From the NCBI RefSeq assembly GCF_001577835.2, contig NC_029516.1, positions 74,841,221 to 74,905,220 of the forward strand: DNA of 64,000 nucleotides, in the 5' to 3' direction. Below the pieces are notes generated by a model. That model was not told where the DNA came from. It saw only the letters and a list, made by a program, of their open reading frames with translations, and searched no databases. The translations under genes were made by a program, and so were the position numbers. Origin of the DNA: Coturnix japonica. Taxonomy: Eukaryota; Chordata; Aves; Galliformes; Phasianidae. Positions within the stretch are counted from its first letter, which is position 1. Every line of letters begins with the position of its first letter. Positions 1 to 12,300 of this stretch are shown here, in pieces.

Positions 1-3000
1 CCCCACATTTCAATACAAATACCTAGAACACCAAGCCAAGATTTCAACCACTGGAATTTAATTAATCATTCCGTTGATGATTCACAAACCTAAATAGAAT
101 CCAACTTTCTTATTCCCCCTCCCTACTCTTCCAGCTTTAGGCCTGTGCAGAGCTAGAAGAACGTTCCACAGCATGTTGTGAGCAGAGAAGAACAATCATA
201 GAATGCTTTGGGTTGGAAGAGAACTTTAAGATCACCTAGTTCCAACTCCCTGCTATAGGCAGGGACTCCTCCCTCTGAGTTTGCTCAAAGCCCCATCCAG
301 CCTGGCCTTGAATGCTTCCAGGAAGGGGGCATTCACAACCTCACTGGGCAACCTGTTCCAGTGTCTCAGCACCCTCATAGTACAGAATTTCTTCCTTGGC
401 CTTATATTTGATATATTTGCAATATATTTGAATAATATGCAAATATTATTCAATAATATTATTAGCAATATAATTTAACTTGAGTGAATTTTGCAAATAA
501 TTCTTGTCGGTTACATGTTAACTACCAGTTAAGCAAATAGAGGGTGTCTGAGATCTTTGAAATTTGGTCATACATCTTAATGTTGTGGCTTCCAAGAACA
601 CATCCAGCATCAACACAAATAAAAACAAATCTGTAAAATGTCAAAATCTGAGCCTATAGACGTTAAACTATTAATCCACTACACCAGCACAATCCTGGCA
701 ACTTAAAGGCTGGTCTGAAATTTCAACCAGCTGATACCAGGCCACCTGTCAGCTGCATTTTCAATAAAAGACCTGCACAATCTCAGGCTCTCAGGCCAGA
801 ACTCACCGAAGAGAAACGATTTTGCTATGTTCCACTATATTTCTCCAGTATCTACTACCTTTGGCCTGCTTGCCCTTAAGTTTCTTGAAGGGCAAGTCAG
901 AAGTGGTCAGTAGTAAAAGCAATGGCTGGAGACTGTTCTCTCTTTTCCATCCCCAGCACATGGATAACAAAGACCTTTCCAAGCTCCTTTACGCATGCAT
1001 TTTTGCACTCCTTCCTATCAAACTATTCAGTTCACTAAGGGTAAGTCCTTCTAGCTGGATAAACTCTACCATTCATGAGTCTGCAGACTCCTCTAAAGAA
1101 TTAGCCCATGCTGTTAGAGAACTGGCTCTACCTGAGTAGAACACAACTACACTGCTGTGCTACTATCTTTCAGTCACTTCATAGACTGTCTCCCAAAGAC
1201 ATTCTTTCAGCCCTCTCGCAATACAAGAGAATTTTAAGAGAGACACAGGCTTTTAAGATTTACACATCATTAAGGATTTCAGTTTGCAGGTTTCAGCATG
1301 CTTTTCAAACATGTAGAATTCTGAAGGCTAATCTGCGTTAAGTTCAATTAATGACAAATATAGGATCCACCTACAAAAACTGAAAAAGCATATGGGTATT
1401 GAGGTCTATAGCCTCACCAGCCTACACTGAGGGTTTTGTTTCATTCTTACTAATATTAAGAAGTCTTGGCTTACTGTTTTCTGGGTTTTTTGTTTATTTC
1501 CCTATGGTGAAGAAGTGCAAGCTGACAATTTATGTAACACTTCATTTATACACACAGGCACATATATGAATACATACATGCACAGACACATGAATGCAAA
1601 TGCAGGTAGATGTGGTGCATTTTCTGCTTGGCTTAGAACAGTCGTGGAACAAAGCCCTGACCTGAAGATTGCCTTGCCTTTTAAATGTTCCCTGTTTCAT
1701 TCTGCAAGGTCTGATGAAGTACCTCTAATTCAGACTTCAGTCTGTGTTCTTACTTGCAGCCTCTAAAACAAAAAGTACAATGCAAATCAATGGTCTGGTT
1801 TGGGTCTCAGTCCTCAAAACCTCTTCAAGATTGTTTTTAATTTAAAGCATTTCTGTGCAATTTAAAAACAATGTGTTAAAACCCAGAAATCAAACGCTTT
1901 TTGTGTTTGATTCTCATTCACCCAAAGCTGTAGTCATGCCAGGGAGTCTTACTATAAACTAGTCAGATTTTACAAGCTGATAAGTGCCCCCTACATGTCA
2001 GTACAATTATTAACGTTAATAATGAGTATATCATAAAAATTAGCCTTCAGGCTCTATGAACATGAGGTAGATAGAAAGTACCTGCTGCAGACTGAATCAT
2101 AAGCTTGCAATCGAGAGACTGTGGTGAGTATTCAGATTCCAACTCCCTTTGTGTTTGGAGGAGTGGCTGCAGGTACTTGAGTGTGCTGCACTGACAGCAC
2201 TTTCATCATTACTTTGCTAGGCTGGGGACAATCCTCTCCAAACTTCTTCTGGAAACTGCAGCACAGAACTACTGCATGCTGACCAGACCATTGGTTTGCA
2301 CTGTCCTCTTACTTTCAGAAGCCATGAGTAAGAACATACACTGATGTCTGAATTAGACCTATGTCATCAAACCCTGTAGAACAAAGCAGGGAACACTTAA
2401 GAGACAAACACCCTTTTCTTGGGATGTTTGAATCCCAGTCACTGATGAAGGAGCCAGGTTATGTGCTTTAAACTTCTTTAATCTTGTAATTGTTTGGAGA
2501 CTTTGAAATGAATAGAATAACATGAACTGTGGATAATTTTATACTTTTGTTTTTATAACTGTTCCTCCTCCCTAGCCATGCCTTCTAATCAAAGACCCAT
2601 ATGACAGCAGTGTGACTTAAAATAAATATATGATAAATCAGCAATTTTCAGGCGAGGTCACAGTGGCCTTATTGAGTTTTCAAGGTCTTTTGATATGTTC
2701 ATCAGTTATATAATTCTCCAGTAAGGTCTAGTTGTACTTGCACTGTCATACTGTCATAGTTGAAAGTGCCACAGGAGCTCTCCCTGGAGCATGAGATGAG
2801 GATGGAGAAGCTGCCAGGCTACTACATTCCTAGTGCTCCTGCTGTGAGTGGGTGGGAGGAATCCTAAATATGTTGCACTCCTGAAGGGTGGGGGGAAACA
2901 TGGTAGGGCAAAGGATAATAGGAAGGTAGAGGGCTTCCTGTAAATTGCAGTGTTTTTTCTCCTGCCCATACTGTGGAAAGGCAATGGAAGAGCTGGTGCC

Positions 3001-3219
3001 ACCAGCTGGCCATACTTCCTACAGCTTTCCAGGGACTGGTTGGACAAGACTGGTCCTACAGTTATGCTACAACCACAAGCAAATAAAACTCCAGAGGAGT
3101 CAATAGCTTTACAAAAAAGAATCCAAGGTTGCAGACAGTGACTAGTTCTCCTTCAGTGAAATAGAAATCTGCTTAATTTCTTATATTAAACAAGCTCTTT
3201 TGTCTCTGCCACCAACCAG
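1..3219 (+). other. Intronic or upstream CCDC80 sequence
   Basis: No exon recognised. Apart from a CR1 fragment at 194-405, the stretch is AT-rich unique sequence. Open frames here are short and have neither family resemblance nor convincing splice partners. It should be the intron between the large N-terminal CCDC80 coding exon and exon a. Confidence 0.5.
194..405 (-). mobile_element. CR1 LINE 3' fragment
   Basis: Minus-sense CR1 3' end, starting with the terminal AATCATAGAATG-like repeat and GGTTGGAAGAGA, then the CTGGGCAACCTGTTCCAGTG block. Confidence 0.9.
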
Positions 3220-3376
3220 CTGATCACAACCCCCAAGGCGGACAACACCATGTATGTTCAGCAGCGAGACGAGTATCTGGAGAGCTTCTGCAAGATGGCA
3301 ACAAGGAAAATCTCAGTCATTACAATATTTGGCACCATGAACAACAGCAGCATGAAAATTGACCACTTCCAGCTAG
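3220..3376 (+). CDS. CCDC80: CCDC80 coding exon a
   Basis: Acceptor ccaaccag precedes CTG ATC ACA ACC; the donor is CTAG|gttcat. Fifty-two codons plus one base (phase 1). Encodes LITTPKAD through IDHFQL. The split Asp codon is completed in the next exon. Confidence 0.9.
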
Positions 3377-6300
3377 GTTCATTTTTTTTTAATATCATTT
3401 CTTTCCATCTTGTGGGCACATTACAGACAGCTTGGGTCAAGACCTAAGCAAGACCATTTGTTGTGGGATAGTAGGACTTTCAAAAACCCATCCCTCCTCC
3501 CTCCACGCTGACTGCTCTCATTCTGTATTTATGTAAAGGCCTTTAGTATTTTCCATGCATAGGCTTCCAGTGCTGTAACTTCAGCTTTCTTTGTGGGAAT
3601 TCATAAAGATAGTAAAATAGTAAACAGAGAAAAGGCCTGAAAATTTGATGTGGGAAATGAGGGAAATGAGGGAAATGTTCTACCAGTATCATGAATACAA
3701 ACCTCACTATCAGAATGGTTGCCCCAATACAGCTCTACCATTGTTTCTTTACTAAACCATAGGGAGCTAGATATTTGCTACCATGTTTTAAACACAGTTT
3801 AAAGAAACTGTCTGATGTCATGAAGGAGAAGAGGTGGGGTACAGAAGAAGCTGAAAAGAATGTTTGAGATAATAATTCAGAACTTGGTGTTAAGCTTATT
3901 CTATTTTGAAGTTCAACATCATTACCTCTCTGCCCTGCCATGCAATGTTCACTCATACCTTTTCACTCCTCATGAGAATATGGAAAAGGCTTAATTTTAC
4001 ACATGCATGAACCCACTGAGCCCAGGACTGTGAGAGAAGTGTGCCAGGTAGTCACTTCAATCCTTGAAGTGAGTTCTTTTCCTTCCCAAGATCAGCTTTT
4101 CTAGGCCTAACAGATGATTCTGAGATGTTTAAAGTGAGTACTTTCTACCACAGGTGAGGTCCAAGAGCATTTTCCCCTCTCTGTTAGTAAAGAGATATTA
4201 ATTTAGGAGATTTCATCCATAGCTTCTAATTATGGGCAAGTTTATAAATCTGTACCAGCATACCTGATATTAAAAGGCTTACCGTTTAAATTCTGATAGC
4301 CCCTCTTTGCCCATAAAGCAAGATGCTCATCAATGCGTCTGTTTATTGCTGGCTGTTAATGTTTGGAGGCACTATAAATCAGACTGTGCAGGTCTTGTAA
4401 AGCTGTTCATTCAGCCTTACCTAGTGCTACTTCCTTTACACAGAGTTCCCATATCTGCAAGTGGCACTGGGCATCCAACTCTTAGATAGTTTTTAAACAG
4501 CAGGTGTCAGTGCTCAGGTCCCAGGGAAACCCACCAAAGCCAGCAATAACCTTTCCTTTAATTATGGTGGGATTTGCTCAGAGACATCAAGTCCAGGTCC
4601 AGCAAAGCACCTAAGCTTAGATGCCTCTTGAAGAATGTGAACAATCCTGTTGTTGTCTGCATCTACAGCTTCACACCAGTTTAAGTGTTTTGCCGAACCA
4701 AGGCAAAGCAATAGTATATAAACTAGGAGTTTTGCTTCTAATGGACCACACTGTTCCTCAGAAGTCCATATGACTAAGGTTTTAGACCTTAGAACCAATG
4801 TAAGATGGAATGAAAAGCTCTGGACCACATGATGCTCCCATCACCTGTCTCTTCCAGGGTACTTCAGGTCTGGCATAAAACTGGTCAGAAAAGGATGGAA
4901 CTATGCCTGGCTTTTCAGCCATGCCTCCACTACTGCCAGAGAGAGGAAACGTAGCTGGGAGCCAGCAGACTTGTCCCTGAAGAGCAGGGACTCACATATC
5001 CAGACTGCCCATCCATGCACTTCTCTGGCAAATCTGGAGTGGTACAGAATTTTCCACATCAGACCAAGGTTACTCAAGGTCACTTTTTCTGTACCTACAC
5101 CAATCTGTCTGTCAGTGGACTGTTTAGGAATATATTTAGCTCCAGTCTCACTAATAAACAGACATTCACTCTGACACAGACCATACTCTTTCAGCCTCTT
5201 CCAAACTTAACTTACACCCAAACTTCTTCCAAACCACAAATGTGTATAACAGCTTAATTCTCATAGGAGGAATTAACTTGTTGAAGAAAAGCAGGAGACT
5301 TAGAAGGGTATAAGCTAATTTTACATGAGAAGCTCACCTTACATTTTTTGCCCAGAACACCTAATCCTGAGTTTTTTCAGAAGTTTAAATAATACAAACA
5401 CTTTTCTACTCTCCCTCCCTTCTACCCTTCTTGCTTTCATGACCTCTTAATGGCTTGGATCAGATGCAGCAAATAACAACCTCCTAACAAATGTTTTGTT
5501 CACAGTATTTATGTCATAGTGAGAAGTCTTAGCAGCCAGCATGATGGGATCTACTTGTATTGTGATATCCTTGGGCTTGCTGTGCTAGAGCATTATAAAT
5601 GACAAAAACAGAAAGGTCCACAGAACATACTTTTTCATCTGGAATTTCAAACATATTTAAAAGTAGTTAATGAAAGAGCTCATTAATGCTGTTTGGCCTG
5701 GATTGATTTATGATGAAAGCAATGACTGTTTCCCATTGGAATGACAGAAAATTAGAATCCTTTTCACCTCAAGTCAGCCATTCGGTCTCTTTCCCTCACA
5801 TCCTGGGAACAAGGCTTCAGTGAACTAAACAGCAGTTCCAAGCTGTAATACAACCATCTTACAACCAACGCCAGCACATAACAAGGCTACTATACTTTCA
5901 CAGCAAAGTACTGACATTCCTTGCTCAGCTGAAGTATTTGTTAAGAGTAACTCACCTTTCCAGCCTATCTGGCTGCTGATGTACTGAGAAAAGTTTCTGC
6001 ACTTTTTCAGCGACCCTTTCAGAAACATCAGAGAGAATTTTGCTGTTAGTAGCAGGCAGTCTCAACTGTGTTGTCCTTCAGGCTGACCTCAGGTATGCTT
6101 TACGACATGCTGAGGCTGGGGGCAAGTGGTGAATTGGAAAAAGGCTAAAACCACTTCTAAATTTGCATCAATCCTTCTGGATTTTTTTCCCTGTAAAGCT
6201 TTTTTTCTGTATCACTTCTGTCATTTATTTTTCTTTGCACTCTAAGCTTTAAAAGAAAACATCCAAACAGTAAAACTGTAAAGTGCTATCTTCATGTTGT

Positions 6301-9300
6301 TATCTGCATTCTTTGAAGCAAAACAGTGCTATGAGTCAGTTACTCTAAGGTAATGTGCCATTCAAACTGTTTTCCTCTAACATCTCTTGTATTATTCTAC
6401 CTCCATACAGACCAGTGAGATATTACTTTAGGATAAAATTGCAGGCATAAGTATGAATTTTGGTTTATGTTTAAAGAGTCATGCTTGATATTAGTAAGAT
6501 GCAAATCTTGTTTATGAAGCATTAAAGCATGACTGACCCATCTAAAGGAGAATTTGTAACATTACCTATAGATCTTCACAAAACTTTTAAGTGCATATAA
6601 CCACATACAGCCATTAAAAATGCTGCCTGGAGAATGATTAGTATAAATACATTATAGAACTGGATGCTGGGTTTTTTGTTTGTTTGTTTTCCCAAGGTAT
6701 GAAGTTTAGGTCAGGTTCTGATCCAAACATCTTCCCAGAGATTTAATTCAGAAGTTTCATTGAGTGTATTACAAAGATTGGATCTATTGCAAAATTGGAA
6801 TCAGATTAACTTGCTCACAAAGATAATGATATTTAGAAAATAAATCAATAAATAAATTCCTTATTGTTTAAATAGTCAACTATCTTTAAAACATGCCTTT
6901 GTTCTTGAATAAGTATTTTCTGTTGCTGCATGTTGTAATCAGTTCATCTCGTGTCTGTTTGCTGGTGAATAACAGTAAAGCAGGAGACAGCAAAGCTGAG
7001 CCTCTGCACTGCATCTCTTTACTGGCTGTGGCACCTCTGACTTCAGGCAGATCACTTAAGCTATGACTGAGATCGCTAAGTGATTATATGAGTATTTATG
7101 ACCCAGCGCTGTCCTAGGGCATAAACAAGTAGTATTTGAAGACAGCTCTTTGGCCCCCAGGTGCTTGATTCCACTGTGTGTGTGACTTCCCTGCTTTTTA
7201 CTTCCTAGGCCCATACCTGCATCTGGAAGCCTGTTCCAGCATTGTCATAGTTGTATAGTGCTGTTCTGGATGCTGAGGATGAGATGATGATATGGAGGCC
7301 TTCAGGACTTGGCCCTAATGCACTCTGGCTCAAGGAAATTAAGGATCCTCAGTACCTTCACAGGCTTCTCCTGTCCATGTTTCAAATCTCTGTCACAAGT
7401 CGCATGGATCTAACTTTGTAAATACATACCTAGAATTTCATTTGGTACCTGTCATCAAATGATGAGAAATCATTCGAAAATGGTGAAAAGGGTGAAACTT
7501 TTAGGTTAAAACTGGAAGCATTAGACTAGTCATTTTTCACATTAAATATAAGAAAAGAGACATAAAGTTCTGTGGTGGGCATGAAGTTAGTTATAAATCT
7601 TTTTCAGTGTTCAGTTCTTTTTCATTTGAATAATTTGAGCATTTAATAATTCTGTAAGTTTCAAAATGAAATGAAACTGAAGCTTGCTGTGCAATTCCAT
7701 GACCATGTTTATTTTTCCTCTGTTTTGTATTAAGATAATGAAAAGCCCATGAAAGTGATAGAGGATGAAGATCTTGTGGATCAGCAGCTCATCAGTGAAC
7801 TGAGGAAAGAGTATGGGATGACCTACAATGATTTCTTCATGGTGCTGACAGACACTGACATGAAGGTCAAGGTGAGAATTTTGACTCTTGGAAAAAAAAG
7901 GCACTGAAAAATATGAATATATATATATATGTATATATATATATAATATGTATATGCAAAAAATAGGAATATTACCATATTACCATAGTTTATCATCCAT
8001 TGTAGGCCTCATTACCTGTGTGCATATGAGGATATTTGAATCGCTGTATACTCTACAGTGCTGTGATGCAAGCACAAAGAATACTAATACATGTACCATT
8101 TTTCCATCTGTTCTTTTTGCATGACAGCAATACTATGAAGTACCCATAGCAATGAAGTCTGTGTTTGATTTGATCGACACCTTCCAGTCACGAATTAAAG
8201 ACATGGAAAGACAGAAAAAAGAGGGCATTGTCTGCAAAGAAGATAAAAAGCAATCACTTGAGAGCTTCTTATCCAGGTATTACCTTCTGGTCCGAGTAAT
8301 TACTGTCTTAGTAGAAAGATAACTACCAACTACTTCTACAATTTTTAATAGAGCTTTCTCAATGCTATCAATGTTAAGCAAAACCGAGATGTAGCCACAG
8401 CTGCATGCAGTCTTGCACAGAGCACTAGAAGTCAATGTGCATGCCGTCATTTCTGACTGACTGCACATTTTCTAGACACTAACTTTCTGTATATCAGTCT
8501 CCCCCTCTGCCACCATGATACAGAGATAATAACACTGATTTGCATTAGAAGAGCCAATAAGGATTAATTCACAGATGTTAGTTCAGTGTTTTGAATGTAC
8601 ACACTACAATGTTGATGTTTCAATCACTAACCATCACAATCTCATTAATCCCATTCTAATCCTTTTCATGTAGTTTGATTCACTAATTCAATCACTGTAA
8701 CTTCCTTCTCATACTACTTGTGATAACATTTGGACTTTGCCAGCATTATTCATGCATTGAAGATCTTGCAGATGTCTCTCGTAAGATGTCTGAGACGTTC
8801 TGCAGACAGTTTTGTTTGTGCAGTCTCTATATGCTACGTTACTGCTCTCTACATGTGAGACCTAAATACTGTGAAATAAACATCTGGATTGTGGGAAAAT
8901 TCAGACCCAAAGAACAGCTGTACAGATTAATTTACATGAAATTAGGGCTATCTCATCACTCTAAGCTTTAAGTGGCACTACTGCATTCTCCTCGCCTGCT
9001 ATCAGAATCCATCGAGGCACACTTTTAATGCCAGATGGTTATGCAAATAACTGGGACAGCATGATGTGTTATGACATGAGGGGGAATGGAGCAACAGGCA
9101 AATTGGTAGGTTGTTTGTTCATGAACATTTTGAAATCCTATGGCCACTTCAACAGAAAGAGAACTTTTAACAAGATGTACCCCACCCTCCTCACCACCTC
9201 CTGTTTAGGTCTCAGTGATTCATCCTCAAGACCACCAAGAAGAACCACAGTTTGGAAACAGCTGTCCAACACAAGAAACAGCTTGTATGCTGAAAAATGG

Positions 9301-12300
9301 CAGTTCCCAAATATTTCTTTGCTTGCAAACAGCCCTAGTAATAAACACGTTCGAGAGACAGGCAGGAAAAATACAGAATGGTGCATCTATAAACAGAACT
9401 ACTGCTGCACTGAATGTATCTGTTGTCTGTGGAATAGACGTCAGGTTTAAGTATTAGGTGGACTTCATTAGCCACACTAACTGGTCAGATTCCCAGCAAG
9501 ATTGCTTCCACCTTTGCCCAAGATTATCTTTCCAGCTGGATAAGAGTCCTAGTGTTTCACATTTGGAAGGTCAGTTATACATAGGTCTTTCTGAAACTAA
9601 TGCCTCCTGTTTATTTCCACTGAGACACTGGCTGTGCAGCTTTCTGGGCTCACAAATCAGAATAAGAAGTAGAACAAGGAAGATGAGGAATACAGAATGC
9701 ACAAAGGGAAGAGTCTGGCAGATTATCCAAGACAGGAACATCAGTCTGTGTTTCTGATATTGAAAAATTATTGAAAAGAAAAAGAAGGCAGCATCAGTCA
9801 GTCAAGAAGACAAAGAATCAGGCAGGAACATCCCCTGCTCTCTCAGCAACTTCAGTGACTTTGAGCAAATCCCACAGCATTTTCTGCTTTCTCAAGTGGA
9901 ATGGTGTTGATCCACTGCATTAGCTTTTATTTTGAGATCTTCATGCGGTGCTGCAGAAAGTCAGACTATTATTGTAACGGAGTAACATCTGCATCCATTT
10001 AAAAGATCATTTCCTGCTATAAAAATATCCCTGCAGCTCTGCAAATTCCTATAAATCTGATTTATTTAGATTTAGTGTAGAAGTACCTTTATTAAAAAAA
10101 AGGGGTTGTTTGCCAAGTATTAAATAACTGTAGTTAGAATGTTTAAAGGTCTCAAGTGTCCCTGTGGCATTCCCTTTCTCTGAGAGGACAATGAAAAGTG
10201 ATCCTCAGTGCACAAGTTTGGTTAGATGAGACACCCCTGTTAAAGAAAACTCAAAAATGGTCTCTGCTGCCCTATGGCTGGCTTATATAGCCAGTCTCAC
10301 ACAGACACATCTACGTAAAGAAGACTAGATTTAAGAGAATGTTAAAAGTATTTTGAGTGAGTGCGTGTGGTAAAGAAGAGATCAGCGATTATTTACATAG
10401 GAGCATGAGTTATGTCTGAAATGAAGATACACCCTAATTCTCAGACAGCCTTTGGACTGCAAAATAACAGAGCAGTTCCAGCAGCAGCAAATGACATAAA
10501 AGCTAAAATGTCTAGTGAGAAATTCTACAGGAATCTCTCCTGCACTTGAATATGCAGGTCTCAGCATTGTAATATCCAGCAACGGTGGCCTGCAGCAAAG
10601 ATCTTAAGTTTTGCAATGTTTGACTAAACTGCAGCAAAGCTACAAAAATTGTTTTTGAGTTTTCGAGCTGTAAAATTCCAGATAGGCTTTATCCTCTCTC
10701 TGTGATGAATGGAACTGGGAAGATCTGCCAGCAGCTGTTACTTAGAAGTTGTAAAAGATATGACATATCTCAGCCTGAAGAACGAAAATCCTCAAAGTAC
10801 TCCAGTCATGATGGTTCCCTGTTGCACTCCTTTTTGTTTCCAGGTTCCGATGGAGAAGGCGGCTAGTAGTGATCTCTGCTCCCAGTGATGAAGACTGGGC
10901 TTATTCCCAGCAGCTTGCTGCTCTCAGTGGACAAGCCTGTAATTTTGGTGAGTCAAAGGAAATTACACTCTCGCTCCCCAAAACCCACATCCTTCCTGGT
11001 GATGTGATGGATTCTTTTGCTCAAGTCTGAAACTAGACAATCTGAGGAGTCTCACAACTGAAAAGCTTGCTTGTAGCTACTCCAAATACTAATGGAAAAT
11101 ACCGTGATAAGCAGGTAGTACAGCACAGCCAGCTAGCAACACTAAACCAAGTGCTCCCTGGAATCCTTTACATTAGGCAGAAAAGGTTTGTGCTCTGCAG
11201 CTTCTCTTCCAGCTTATAATTCAGATCTACCTTATTATGTGATTTAATGATGCAATGCCTTGAGAAAGTCAGATCCTTATAACTAGCTTAGAGCTAGATC
11301 AGATATCAGGGAGATGCATGGGAATCAATCACAAAAGCCTAGAGAGATTTGCTCCTTAGCTTAGGTTCCTAGCAATAACAGTGTGATGCAAGGCCTAGTC
11401 TTCACTCCTACAACAGAATGAAATAGGTCCCATTTAAAAGCCAGTATTTCAGTATGTTTCAATATTGTTACTGCTACACCTTCTGTTTACTCATAATCAC
11501 TGGGCTTTCATTTAGAGCTTTATCTTATTTGGCAACTCCCAAAGCAAGTTGTGGCAAGAGCCACAGTAAGCTTCTTTCTGAAAAAACTGAATATGGCCAT
11601 AACAGTTAATTCCTCATACTCCTTGCTAAGAATAGACTGAAGGAGATCTAGTGAGCTCCTAAAAGGGTTTGTCTTCCATAGTTTTTCTTAACCAAGTGAT
11701 GTTTCCAGACATTTTATCTCCACGTTGTTAATTAGTTACATCAAAGATTTTGTAGATCATGTAGACTCATGTTTCACGAACAGGTTCTTAAGTCCCTTAG
11801 GTCTTTCTTCAGTGCAGAGGCAACAGTCCAAGCTTCTGCTCAGAGCAAGTGAAAGAAGAGAATGCCTGTCCTAAGCCATACAGTGCAGTGTTCTGCAGTT
11901 TAACTGTTCATGATATCACCTCTAATTATGTTTCTGCTATATTACAAGTAACTTTACCCTTCAACAAAACAGTGCAAAGATATTCTTATTTTTAGAGGTG
12001 GCCTCTGTAGGTATGTCAGTATGCTAGCTTACCCCCATGTTTGGGACCAGGTGATGTGGCTGGCAGAGACTCCAGGGAAACTGGCAGTTCAGCTTCACAG
12101 AGGGCTGATGAGACTGGCTGCTAATTTAGCATAGATCTGTCTGAATTAACTGAAATCTGCCCAAGAATGTGCATAAAGAACTGGTCTCACTCTAAATCTT
12201 CATTTCTTCCACAGGTCTGCGCCATATAACTATCCTCAAGTTGCTAGGAGTTGGAGAAGATGTTGGTGGTGTCTTAGAGTTGTATCCAATAAATGGTAAG